Source: Xanthomonas arboricola pv. juglandis (GTDB lineage: Bacteria; Pseudomonadota; Gammaproteobacteria; Xanthomonadales; Xanthomonadaceae). Taken from it: DNA of 64,000 bases. A program made the translations under genes and the position numbers. Shown here one piece after another: positions 31,704-43,596 of the stretch (position 1 is its first letter; each line of letters opens with the position of its first letter). The notes under the pieces were generated by a model. It made no database searches, was not told the origin of the DNA, and saw only the letters and a list, made by a program, of their open reading frames with translations. The DNA lies in assembly GCF_001013475.1 (NCBI RefSeq), contig NZ_JZEF01000003.1, forward strand, positions 248,001 through 312,000, in the 5' to 3' direction.

Positions 31704-34124
31704 TCAGGCAAAGAAATAGCTGCTCTCAAGCACTGCGGAGAGGTCCAGGTCACCGAACGGGGGAATCTCTGGAAGATCAGCGGCGACCTCCACGGGTAGC
31801 TGTTCTGCCAGTTCGGTTCTGAAGTTGCCCAGTACGTCGCCCTCGTATTGCTCAATAAAGGCGTGACGCAGCGCGGCGGCGAGGGTGCCGGTGTTGCCGG
31901 CATGGGTTCCGTAGGAGTCGTGGATCATCGCGAAGCTGGTGATCCCGTTGTCCGACGCGAGACAGGTGGTCAGCATCAGGTGGCTCGCATCGCAGGAGTG
32001 AACGAAGTTGGGGGAGATCCCTAGACCCTGGCGACGGCGGTCAAGTTTGCTCCCGTCCATAGCCACGATTAATTCGACGCGCTTGCCGCCGATGTGGGTT
32101 GTGACGCGCTTGCCGAGGTCCTCCCTGTACTCCTGCAGGACCGGGAAGCCTGCCGGCGTGGTCCAGGCGATAGGGAGGTCGGAGGCCGATGCGACCTTCG
32201 ATGCTTCCTTCAGCCAGTCCATCGCTTGGCGCGCGGCCACCACGACTTCGCCAATGCAGTCCCAAAGAATGTCGCCGAGGTAAGCGGCCTGCTCGTTGGA
32301 GGGCGAGAGTCCCTCCTTTTTGGCGTTGGCCTGCACCTGGCCGCGCATGCCGGACTTGGTGACGCCGTAAGGAAGCGTCATGACTGGCTGTTTGACGATG
32401 CCACGTGTCAACAGGCCATCCCAGAACAAGGCGCAAGCGTTCCCTGCCTCGGCTTCTGCCCTGACACGCGCCGCAGCCACGTCCATCACTGCCGTGTAGA
32501 TGTCGGCCGGCTTGTCCTGCGGTAGAAGGTTCGTCGCAGAGCCGCCGATGGAGTCTCGGAGCATCGCCGAGAAGTTCTGCAAGCCGTTGCACGAGCCGTC
32601 GAGGGCGACCGGCAGGTGCGACACGTGCTCGTTGCCGTTAATGGAGTAGCCGAGCCACTCAAAGCAGGCGGCGAGGGCGCAGAACGGCGAGTCGGCTTTG
32701 GACCAAGCGCGCTGGCCGTCCAGCGGGCTGAGGGCCGAGTCTAGAATCATCTCCTCGTTCGCCTTGACCCACGCCAGGCGTTCCGAGAAGGCGACCTTAT
32801 CGACGCCGAAGCAGTTTGCGACGTGGATAGCCAGCCAGAACGCGCCGTCCTCGCCAAGCGGTACGCCTTCGGCCAGTGTCAACAGTGCTTTTGCCTGGTC
32901 GTCGCCTTGCGGAGTTAGGATCGATGGGATCGGGTAGACCCGTCCGCGGAAGTCCAAGTTGTGCGGAAAGTAGATCGCCTCCTCGTCTTTGAACTTCACC
33001 GCCAGAGCGATTTTCTGCGCTGCCGACAATCGGCGGGAGGTGCCGCGGGCGTTCTCTTCGTAGACCTCTGCGCGGGCGCGCTTCCACGCCTTGAACTCCT
33101 CCGCATGGTGCTCCTTGTAGAACTCGGGGTCGCTAACCAGCAGTGCCGGCTGCTCCGGCAATTCCACTAAGTCGCGGTCAGGCAGGTCAGCGAAGCCGCC
33201 GCCCATTGCCCAAGCGTCCTGCATGACTTCCAGGACTGGTTTGTTGATCTTCCACGGAGTGGACTGGATGAGGTTGACCGCCCGGTAGACATTGGGCATG
33301 TCTGCCTGCTCCAGCTCGCGCTTGTAGGCACGGTTGCGCGTGCGCACGAGGTCCGCTCTTCCGCCGATGTCGGTGAGATAGCCACCGTCGCGAGGCGTCG
33401 TCCAGTCCTTGGGCGGGACGAGCATGGGCAACCACACTGGCAGGAACATTGAGGCGCTCTCGTGGGCCTTGGCGAGCCACTCGCGGATCGCGGCGGTGCC
33501 CTGCAAGATCGCGACGGTTTGGTTCTTGCGGGGTCTGGTCAGGATGATTTCGGCCAGGCCAGATGCCTCAATGAAGAGGTCGATCAGCTTCATGCCGACC
33601 AGAGCCTCTTCGTCCGGCGTGAACACGAACATTTCGGTCTCGGTCTTGGCGAGGGCGTGGTTCATCACTCCGGTCGAGTGATGCGCAGAGGTGGATTTCT
33701 TCAGCTGTTGTTGGATTACCCGGTAGAGGCCCGCGTGGTTGTCCCGCAGCTTTTTGTAGTTCACGTCCTGGGCGAGGGCAGCGCCTACAGAGCGTGCTAC
33801 TGCTGTCAGCTTGGCCTGCTCGCCAGCCAGGGCATTCACGCACACCACCGCGGTCAGGTAAGCGCAACCCTCGGGGTCGAGATGCTCCAGCCACTTCACC
33901 GCCGTGTGTCTACGGCCGCCACCTCCTTGCTTAGCCTTCTCGACAAACTCACGGATGGCTTGGCCGGTGGCCGCGACCGCTTGCATGACCAGCTTCTTGC
34001 CGGGGCCGGTGTCAGCCTCGTCGGAATTGGCGCGGGCCTTCTCGTAACGGGCAATGCCGAGCGAAGTCGATTCGGATTCCAGCTGGAGCTGGCGTTCGTG
34101 GAGCGTTTGGGCGGTAGATTGCAT
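31704..34124 (-). CDS. Single-subunit DNA-dependent RNA polymerase, T7-like
   Basis: A complete 806-residue polymerase. Catalytic signatures are LDGSCNGLQNFSAMLRD (first catalytic Asp, about residue 507), RGIVKQPVMTLPYGVTKSGM (catalytic Lys and Tyr, about 577-585), GISPNFVHSCDASHLMLTTC and MIHDSYGTHAGN (second catalytic Asp, about 735), and the C-terminus ESSYFFA resembles the FAFA end of T7 RNAP. The N-terminus aligns to T7 RNAP from about its residue 30 (HERQLQLESESTSLGIARY). No frameshift or stop is seen. It would transcribe its own genome from promoters such as P1 and P2. No strong ribosome-binding site precedes the ATG. Confidence 0.97.
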   Translation of the reverse strand: MQSTAQTLHERQLQLESESTSLGIARYEKARANSDEADTGPGKKLVMQAVAATGQAIREFVEKAKQGGGGRRHTAVKWLEHLDPEGCAYLTAVVCVNALAGEQAKLTAVARSVGAALAQDVNYKKLRDNHAGLYRVIQQQLKKSTSAHHSTGVMNHALAKTETEMFVFTPDEEALVGMKLIDLFIEASGLAEIILTRPRKNQTVAILQGTAAIREWLAKAHESASMFLPVWLPMLVPPKDWTTPRDGGYLTDIGGRADLVRTRNRAYKRELEQADMPNVYRAVNLIQSTPWKINKPVLEVMQDAWAMGGGFADLPDRDLVELPEQPALLVSDPEFYKEHHAEEFKAWKRARAEVYEENARGTSRRLSAAQKIALAVKFKDEEAIYFPHNLDFRGRVYPIPSILTPQGDDQAKALLTLAEGVPLGEDGAFWLAIHVANCFGVDKVAFSERLAWVKANEEMILDSALSPLDGQRAWSKADSPFCALAACFEWLGYSINGNEHVSHLPVALDGSCNGLQNFSAMLRDSIGGSATNLLPQDKPADIYTAVMDVAAARVRAEAEAGNACALFWDGLLTRGIVKQPVMTLPYGVTKSGMRGQVQANAKKEGLSPSNEQAAYLGDILWDCIGEVVVAARQAMDWLKEASKVASASDLPIAWTTPAGFPVLQEYREDLGKRVTTHIGGKRVELIVAMDGSKLDRRRQGLGISPNFVHSCDASHLMLTTCLASDNGITSFAMIHDSYGTHAGNTGTLAAALRHAFIEQYEGDVLGNFRTELAEQLPVEVAADLPEIPPFGDLDLSAVLESSYFFA

Positions 34125-34135
34125 ATTAGGAATGC

Positions 34136-34151
34136 GTCCCGAATTTGAGAT
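34136..34151. promoter_or_regulatory. Operator-like palindrome C (degenerate)
   Basis: On the minus strand ATCTCAAATTCGGGAC matches palindrome B (ATCCCAAATATGGGAT) at 12 of 16 positions. It lies 12 bp before the ATG of the RNA polymerase, between the terminator and the start codon, where a bound protein could block elongation or translation. Confidence 0.45.
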
Positions 34152-34165
34152 GGAATGGGCAAACG

Positions 34166-34192
34166 AAAAACGCCCCCGCCCGAAGGCGGAGG
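34166..34192 (-). terminator. Intrinsic terminator directly upstream of the RNA polymerase gene
   Basis: Read on the minus strand, CCTCCGCC-TTCG-GGCGGGGG (one G-A mismatch) is followed by CGTTTTT. The hairpin and T-tract are of textbook quality. It lies between promoter P1/palindrome A and the RNA polymerase ATG, so host-RNAP transcripts entering from the right should stop before the gene. Confidence 0.75.
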
Positions 34193-34247
34193 TGTTGGCG
34201 GAGCTGCTGAAACCGGCACGGCCGGAGGGTGGTACTTGAAGAGCCCC

Positions 34248-34262
34248 TTCAGTGGAACTGAA
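34248..34262. promoter_or_regulatory. Inverted repeat in the RNA polymerase leader
   Basis: TTCAGT-GGA-ACTGAA is a perfect 6-bp-arm inverted repeat between palindrome A and the terminator. It could be a protein site or part of a leader RNA structure that competes with the terminator. Confidence 0.4.
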
Positions 34263-34302
34263 AGAGAGCTTTAAGTGACACCCTTGTGGTTCGAACTATC
34301 TT

Positions 34303-34318
34303 ATCCCATATCTGGGAT
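34303..34318. promoter_or_regulatory. Operator-like palindrome A
   Basis: ATCCCATATCTGGGAT has the same 6-bp arms as palindrome B. Immediately after it, on the minus strand, TAAGAT could serve as a -10 hexamer of a host promoter, although no good -35 is seen. A protein bound here would occlude transcription toward the RNA polymerase gene. Confidence 0.6.
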
Positions 34319-34375
34319 CGTATCTGCCGCACTTAGAGCTGGAGGTCTTTTGCCTCCCTCTGAAAGTTCGTTTGG

Positions 34376-34394
34376 TCTATAGCCCCGACTAATT
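34376..34394 (-). promoter_or_regulatory. Candidate phage RNA polymerase promoter P1
   Basis: The minus strand reads AATTAGTCGGGGCTATAGA. The framework AATTAG-N6-CTATAG has exactly the spacing of the known K11 and SP6 promoters (established knowledge), with a different N6 recognition segment TCGGGG. It is 17/19 identical to P2. Predicted +1 is the G at 34377, about 250 bp upstream of the RNA polymerase ATG. Confidence 0.7.
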
Positions 34395-34400
34395 GGTCGC

Positions 34401-34449
34401 GTCACCTGTGACGCCACGGATGTCACCTTTACGTCACCCGCGGCGTCAC
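34401..34449. repeat. Direct GTCAC(C) repeats beside attR
   Basis: Four copies of GTCAC, three of them GTCACC, start at 34401, 34422, 34433 and 34445 in the 100 bp next to the tRNA-His fragment. Such short direct repeats beside an attachment core are typical arm-type sites of tyrosine integrases; this role is inferred. Confidence 0.45.
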
Positions 34450-34487
34450 AAACGAACGAAAACGTTGTATGCTTAGGGGCTGGGGCA

Positions 34488-34535
34488 GGATTGTGATTCC
34501 AGATGTCGGGGGTTCGAGTCCCCTCAGCCACCCCA
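34488..34535 (+). pseudogene. 3' half of tRNA-His(GTG): probable attR
   Basis: The sequence from the anticodon loop (TTGTGAT) through the T-arm to CAGCCAC-C-CCA is the 3' part of tRNA-His, including the diagnostic C73 discriminator. The matching 5' half (a GTGGCTG acceptor and D-arm) is absent; unrelated phage DNA precedes it. This is what integration into a tRNA-His gene leaves on the distal side. Confidence 0.75.
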
Positions 34536-34619
34536 CTGATTGCAGGAAAAGTTGGACCCGATGCATCGCGGGGTGTTGCAACGACGCAAAAACGCGCATA
34601 CAATGTGCGACCAGTTTCA

Positions 34620-34695
34620 GGGCCGTTAGCTCAGTTGGTAGAGCAGTTGACTCTTAATCAATAGGTCCAAGGTTCGAATCCTTGACGGCCCACCA
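34620..34695 (+). tRNA. tRNA-Lys(CTT)
   Basis: Acceptor GGGCCGT pairs with ACGGCCC; anticodon loop CTCTTAA gives CTT; T-arm CCAAGGTTCGAATCCTTGA; CCA is encoded. It marks the return to core genome. Confidence 0.96.
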
Positions 34696-34698
34696 AAC

Positions 34699-34736
34699 AA
34701 AAGCACTTAGGCATCCGCCTAGGTGCTTTTCTTTTT
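34699..34736 (+). terminator. Terminator after tRNA-Lys
   Basis: Hairpin AAAAGCACTTAGGC / GCCTAGGTGCTTTT with an ATCC loop, then CTTTTTG. Confidence 0.85.
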
Positions 34737-34896
34737 GTGCTGAGGAAAAGATGACGCAAGGAATCGGCTGCAGCTTCGCTGTCGTCTCGGTCGGCGGCCG
34801 CGGCAACGCAGTGCCGATCTCGGCCCGGCGCGATGCCTGGCCTGTGTCAGGTGCGCAATCGCCACCGGTCGTCGCCGCCCGGTCGAGCGAGCGCAC

Positions 34897-35355
34897 ATGA
34901 GGCCTGCTGTGTCCGGAGCATTGCGGCATTCGATCCTGGGCCAGGTTGGCATCTTCGCGATCGCCGGTCCTCCGCTCGGCGGGATGCTGGGCCTGGTGCT
35001 GTTGACCCGTTTCGATCTGCAGACCGTGTTGTTGATCGTTGCCTGGTCGTACGGCCTGGTGTTACCGGTGATTGCCTGCGCCGCGGCGGGATGGCTGTGT
35101 GCGCGCATCTGTGCCTGGCGGTACCGTGGGCGCCGGCCCAACCTGCTGGTCCACGTTGGCATCGGTGCGTTGAGCGGCCTGCTCTCGACCGGGGTGATCG
35201 TGCTGCTGCTGGCGATCATCGGCGGCTGGTCGATGATGTCTGATCGCGCAGTGATGCTGACGCTGCTGCAATGTGGGCTGGCGGCAGGTGGCGCCTGCGC
35301 CGTGCTTGTCTGGCTGATGTGGTCGCGCCTGACAGTGTCGCCCCGCGCCAGGTAA
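34897..35355 (+). CDS. Hypothetical membrane protein with four predicted helices
   Basis: A 152-residue protein with four hydrophobic segments: HSILGQVGIFAIAGPPLGGM, TVLLIVAWSYGLVLPVIACA, VGIGALSGLLSTGVIVLLLA and LLQCGLAAGGACAVLVWLMW. Short basic loops separate them. No family recognised. It stands alone between tRNA-Lys and the histidine kinase on the opposite strand. Confidence 0.6.
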   Translation: MRPAVSGALRHSILGQVGIFAIAGPPLGGMLGLVLLTRFDLQTVLLIVAWSYGLVLPVIACAAAGWLCARICAWRYRGRRPNLLVHVGIGALSGLLSTGVIVLLLAIIGGWSMMSDRAVMLTLLQCGLAAGGACAVLVWLMWSRLTVSPRAR

Positions 35356-35480
35356 CGGGGCGCCAGGCAGTGTCCATCGGCATGCGCAGCAAGAGGTTCT
35401 TTGCTGCACTGGATGGCGCTTAAGGCCTTGATGCGGTGGGCTACGCCTGATCGGCTGCGGGCAACTGCAGCCGTGGTCGC

Positions 35481-36776
35481 TTACGGCGATGCGGCGGGCG
35501 CGGGCGCCGCGCTCTGCTGCATGCGTGGGAACGCCAGCGTAAAGCACGCGCCCTGGCCGGGCGCCGATGTCACTTCCACAAAGCCACCTGCCTGACGGAC
35601 TGCGCTGTACACCTGCGCCAGCCCCAGGCCCGCGCCTTTGTCGGCATCCTTGGTGGTGAAATACGCTTCGAACAGGTGCGCCTGCACGTGCGCATCCATG
35701 CCATGCCCGTTGTCGGCCACGGCGATGGTGACGTAGTGCCCGGCCGGCCTGGCCAGGTTGGCCTGTTCTTCAGCGACCACGGCGTCGCCGGTCTCCACGC
35801 GAATGACGCCGCCACCCTGGCAGGCATCGCGGGAGTTGATCACCAGGTTCAAGATGGCGCGTTCCACCGTGTGGCGGTCGACCATCGCGCAGCATCCACC
35901 TTCGGCGGTGCCAAGCTGCAATTGCAGATCCGCGCCGATCACCTGTTCGAGCAAGGGGCCGAGCTGTTCGGTCAAGGCAGCCAGGTCCACCGATTCCGGG
36001 CTGTACGGATACTGCCGCGAAAACCCGACCAGGCGCTGTGCCATGACCGAGCCATGTTGAAGCGCCGCATCGGCCACGCTCAACAGCTTGGTGTCGTGCG
36101 CATCGATCCTGGCGCGCTGTACCACCAGCTCGATGGCCGAGGTTGCCGCCTGCAGCACGTTGTTCAAATCGTGCACCACGCCGGCCAGCAGTTGTCCCAC
36201 CGCCTCGCCCTTTTGCGCCTGCTCGGAAATCTTTTCGGCGGCGCTCTGCGCGGCGCGCGCAATGTCCAGATCGCCTTCGATGCGCTCTTGCAGGTCGCGC
36301 AGGCTGTGCAGTTCGCTCGACAGCGAATGTTCGCGCGCTTGCGCCAGTCGCAGCACACCACTGGAAAATGCGCGCTCTGCGGTCAGGGTTGAATCCAGTG
36401 TGCGAAAGGCGGTCTCCAGCGCCCGGCGGTCGGAGATGTTCCTGCTTACCGCCAGGATCGCTTCGACCTTGCCAAGCGCATCGAACAGCGGGCTGGTGAC
36501 GACCTGCCAGATCTGGCGCACGCCGGCGAAGTTCACGCTGGCGGCCTCGAATTCCTGGATCGAACCGGCGCGGGAGCCGGCGATTGCCGCATCCACCAGC
36601 TCGGCCGCCTCCGGCGGCCACAGGTCGCGCCAGGGCCGCGCGATCAGCTGATCCTGGTGGCTGGCGCGCAGTTCGGTCAGGCCATTGATGTTGATGGCCG
36701 TAATCCGCCCGTCGAGGTCGATCTCCTTGATGCAGTCGCGGGACAGGGCCACGATCTGCCGATAGCGATCTCTCAT
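35481..36776 (-). CDS. PAS-domain sensor histidine kinase
   Basis: A 431-residue, apparently soluble kinase. The N-terminal PAS domain (residues about 1-120) includes CIKEIDLDGRITAININGLT and IQEFEAASVNFAGVRQIWQV. A coiled-coil linker follows. The phosphoacceptor motif is GVVHDLNNVLQAATSAIELV. The ATPase has N-box AILNLVINSRDACQGGG, G1 VTIAVADNGHGMDAHV, F-box LFEAYFTTKD and G2 GAGLGLAQVYSAVRQAGG. It resembles NtrB-like orphan kinases. No response regulator is adjacent and no membrane segment is present, so it senses a cytoplasmic signal. Confidence 0.9.
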   Translation of the reverse strand: MRDRYRQIVALSRDCIKEIDLDGRITAININGLTELRASHQDQLIARPWRDLWPPEAAELVDAAIAGSRAGSIQEFEAASVNFAGVRQIWQVVTSPLFDALGKVEAILAVSRNISDRRALETAFRTLDSTLTAERAFSSGVLRLAQAREHSLSSELHSLRDLQERIEGDLDIARAAQSAAEKISEQAQKGEAVGQLLAGVVHDLNNVLQAATSAIELVVQRARIDAHDTKLLSVADAALQHGSVMAQRLVGFSRQYPYSPESVDLAALTEQLGPLLEQVIGADLQLQLGTAEGGCCAMVDRHTVERAILNLVINSRDACQGGGVIRVETGDAVVAEEQANLARPAGHYVTIAVADNGHGMDAHVQAHLFEAYFTTKDADKGAGLGLAQVYSAVRQAGGFVEVTSAPGQGACFTLAFPRMQQSAAPAPAASP

Positions 36777-37050
36777 CGCGATGACTGCCTCTCACTGGTG
36801 TTAACGGAATTTTAGCGAATGCCAGATTTACCCAGCGCTAGCGGGCGGAAGCAAGGTACGCCAGTGCGTGCCGAGTTGCATGATGAATATGTTTATCGTC
36901 GGCGCGTCGGATTCAGGGTCAGCCGCGCTCGCGCTGTCCGTCCAGGCGCGCAGGATGCAAGCCGTGGGCGATATTCAGCGGCGTCGTCGCTCCCGCGATG
37001 CTTTTTCTTTCCCGGCATCCCTGCAACAATGGCCGGGCAGGAGCAGCATC

Positions 37051-37135
<85 letters not shown>

Positions 37136-37336
37136 ATGCAGTGCGGCCGTGCGTGTTCCGGCCGCTTCCCGCCGCAGGCCTGGGGTCTTTCCATTGCGCG
37201 GCGCGGTGGCGCGTATTCCGCTGGCAGCGGCCGCCGTTATCGGCGAAACTACAAGGCTCGGCGGCTTTCTCGCCATCCGTCAACCCGCATCTTCCATCTC
37301 GTGCCGACGCTTGTGCAGTCGGTGGCAGGAGTCAAC

Positions 37337-38629
37337 ATGCAAGCATCGATCGAATCCACCGGCAATCTGGAACGCCGCCTGACCTTCACCCTGCCGCAGG
37401 AGCGCCTGGAGACGCATGTCGGTGGCCGCCTGCGCGAACTTGCGCGGACCACACGCATCAAGGGTTTCCGCCCGGGCAAGGTGCCCACCAAGGTCATCGA
37501 GCAGCGCTTCGGTCAGCAGGTGCGTGCCGAGGCGATGGAAGGCCTGCTGCGTGAGACCTTCGATTCGGCAGTGCGCGAGCATTCGCTGCGTCTGGCCGGC
37601 AACCCGCGTATCGATCAGGGCGAGAGCGATTTCGACTTCGTCGCCACCTTCGAAGTGGTGCCGGATTTCGGCGATATCGACGTGGCCAAGCTGTCGGTGG
37701 TGCGTCACACCGCCGAAGTGACCGATGCCGACATCGATCAGATGATCGAGAACCTGCGTCTGCAGCGCCGCACCTGGAACCCGGTCGAGCGCGGCGCGCA
37801 GGTCGGTGACCTGGTGGTACTGGAGACCTGGTCGCAGGCCGGCGACGAGCGTCTGCCCGCCGAGGGCGTGGAGACCGGCAGCAGCGTGCTGGGCTCGGGC
37901 GTGATGTTCGACCAGATCGAAAAGGGCCTGGAAGGCCTGGCCAAGGGCGAGGACAAGACCCTGACCATCGACTTCCCGGCCGAGTGGCGCGTGCCGCAGC
38001 TGGCCGGCAAGACCGTGCAGGTGCACGTCAAGGCGGTCGAGGTCTCCGAGCCGGTGCTGCCGGTGGTGGACAAGGAGTTCATCAAGAGCTTCGGCGTGAA
38101 GAGTGGCGATGCCGAGCAGTTCCGCGCCGACATCCGCACCAACCTGGAGCGCGAGCTCAAGGGCGCGCTGATGAACCGCCTGCGTCGCGAAGTGGGCGAG
38201 CAGCTGATCGCCGCCTATGCGCACGTGGAAATGCCGCCGCGCCTGGTCGAGAACGAAGCCCGTTCGATGCTGGCGCAGCAGGTCGAGCAGGTCCGCCGCA
38301 GCGGCCGCAACCCGGGCGAGATCCCGGCCGATGCCCACCAGGGTTTCATGGACGCGGCTGCCAAGCGCGTGCTGGTCGGTCTGCTGGTGGGCGAGGTGGC
38401 CCGTCGCAACGAGCTGCGCCTGGAATCCAAGCGCGTCAGCGAAACGCTGCGTCTGATCGCCTCGACCTACGAAGAGCCGGAGCAGGTCATTGAGATGTAC
38501 CGCAACGACCCCCAACTGATGAGTGGACTGCAGAGCCGTGTCATGGAAGAGCAGGTGATCGACTGGATCGCCGAGCGCGCCCAGCACACCGAGCAGTCGC
38601 TGTCGTTCCAGGACGCCATTCGGGTCTAA
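37337..38629 (+). CDS. tig: Trigger factor, ribosome-associated chaperone
   Basis: A 430-residue chaperone that binds ribosomal protein L23 near the exit tunnel. The ribosome-docking signature [20 protein letters not shown] is present near residue 45; the FKBP-like PPIase domain follows ([40 protein letters not shown]), then the helical substrate-cradle domain. The start [20 protein letters not shown] is the conserved N-terminus; upstream in-frame codons overlap the tRNA leader. It is followed by clpP, clpX and lon in the order usual for gammaproteobacteria. Confidence 0.97.
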
Positions 38630-38726
38630 GGTAAGCGACCGCGTGACACCAACCCGCATCCCGATGGCTGGATGCGGATGTCAAACCCGGGCATCGGCGC
38701 AAGCCGGTGCCACTACAGGAAGACTG

Positions 38727-39353
38727 ATGAGCATTGTGACCAAAGCCCTGAACCTGGTGCCGATGGTGGTCGAACAGACCAGCCGCGGCGAGCGTGCGTA
38801 TGACATCTACTCGCGTCTGCTGAAGGAGCGTCTGATCTTCCTGGTCGGTCCGATCGACGACCACATGGCCAACGTGATCGTGGCCCAGCTGCTGTTCCTG
38901 GAAGCGGACAACCCGGAAAAGGACATCAGCATCTACATCAATTCGCCGGGCGGCGTGGTCACCGCCGGCATGGCGATCTACGACACCATGCAGTACATCA
39001 AGCCGGACGTGAGTACCATCTGCGTCGGCCAGGCCGCCTCGATGGGCGCGCTGTTGCTGGCATCGGGCGCGGCCGGCAAGCGCTATGCGCTGCCGAACTC
39101 GCGCGTGATGATCCACCAGCCGCTGGGCGGCTTCCAGGGCCAGGCCACCGATATCGACATCCATGCGCGCGAAATCCTGACCCTGCGTTCGCGTTTGAAC
39201 GAGATCCTGGCCAAGCACACCGGCCAATCCCTGGAGACGATTGCGCGCGATACCGAGCGCGACAACTTCAAGAGTGCGGTCGATGCGCAGGCCTATGGCC
39301 TGGTCGACCAGGTGCTGGAACGCCGTCCGGAAGAGTCGATCCAGCCGTCTTGA
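38727..39353 (+). CDS. clpP: ATP-dependent Clp protease proteolytic subunit
   Basis: A 208-residue serine peptidase forming a double heptameric barrel. The nucleophile lies in [20 protein letters not shown], the catalytic His in [15 protein letters not shown], and the Asp in the [20 protein letters not shown] region. The N-terminal residues [20 protein letters not shown] include the propeptide removed on assembly. It is 97 bp after tig and 125 bp before clpX, its unfoldase partner. Confidence 0.97.
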
Positions 39354-39478
39354 TCGCCAGATTGCTGAAATTGCAGGAAAAACCGGCAGGGTCGGGCTGG
39401 GCGGATGTCCTCCCGACCCTGTGCTATTCTCGAAATCGAACCCCCGTGCATCGGGTGGGGTAACTGGGTAACAGAAGC

Positions 39479-40765
<1,287 letters not shown>

Positions 40766-40840
40766 GGCCCGGATGCCGCTGCGCCCGGCCCCGGCCTCGC
40801 TCGCGGATAAAGGGTTTCCGAACGCTACTTGCAACACCTC

Positions 40841-40876
40841 GCCGATGGCCCCATAACGGGGCCATCGGCTTTTTTT
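40841..40876 (+). terminator. Terminator between clpX and lon
   Basis: GCCGATGGCCCC and GGGGCCATCGGC form a perfect 12-bp stem around ATAAC, followed by TTTTTTT. Confidence 0.9.
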
Positions 40877-40910
40877 ACGCCCCAAAACCCCCATTCCTGC
40901 GGAGCGCCCC

Positions 40911-43382
<2,472 letters not shown>

Positions 43383-43408
43383 AACCGCCTGTCTAAACCC
43401 AGGCAAAA

Positions 43409-43445
43409 CAAGCCAAAACCCGCGTCGTTATTGGGTTTTGGCTTG
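43409..43445 (+). terminator. Hairpin after lon
   Basis: CAAGCCAAAACCC / GGGTTTTGGCTTG is a perfect 13-bp stem with an 11-base loop, starting 27 bp after the lon stop. There is no T-tract, so it may end transcription or protect the mRNA. Confidence 0.7.
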
Positions 43446-43596
43446 CGTGCGGTTGGGGGCGCTGGTATAAATGCACGACTCGTGGGCGCGGCAAATTGTG
43501 ATGCGTCACGCGATACCACTTGTGTCGGGTTCTTCGCTAACGGCAAGAGCGCCGATTGTCGATTCCGCGGCATCTGCCGCAAAGGGAGTTTCAAGA

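Larger units (their letters stand above)
19545..34535 (-). mobile_element. T7-like podovirus prophage remnant
   Basis: All genes face the minus strand and follow the T7 order: RNA polymerase, ssDNA-binding protein, primase-helicase, DNA polymerase, exonuclease, portal, scaffold. Genes overlap or abut almost throughout. The left end is cut by IS-A inside the scaffold gene, so major capsid, tail tubes, internal core, tail fibre and terminase are missing from this site. The right end is a 3' fragment of tRNA-His. No identifiable phage integrase lies between the RNA polymerase and this end. Confidence 0.88.

Noticed and set aside
32056-32074. Third partial match to the phage promoter motif (AATTAATCGTGGCTATGGA, minus strand)
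   Set aside because: 16/19 match, but it lies inside the RNA polymerase coding sequence where codons for ELIVAMDG explain it, and CTATGG breaks the initiation box. Kept only as a weak possibility.
9201-34535. tRNA-Gly to tRNA-His fragment read as the two ends of one element
   Set aside because: The 3' halves of the two tRNAs share only the generic T-loop. No direct repeat links them, so a single integration event is not supported.
34301-34603. 100-codon minus-strand open frame over the attR region
   Set aside because: It is the antisense translation of the tRNA-His fragment (EGTRTPD-type sequence seen opposite many tRNAs).
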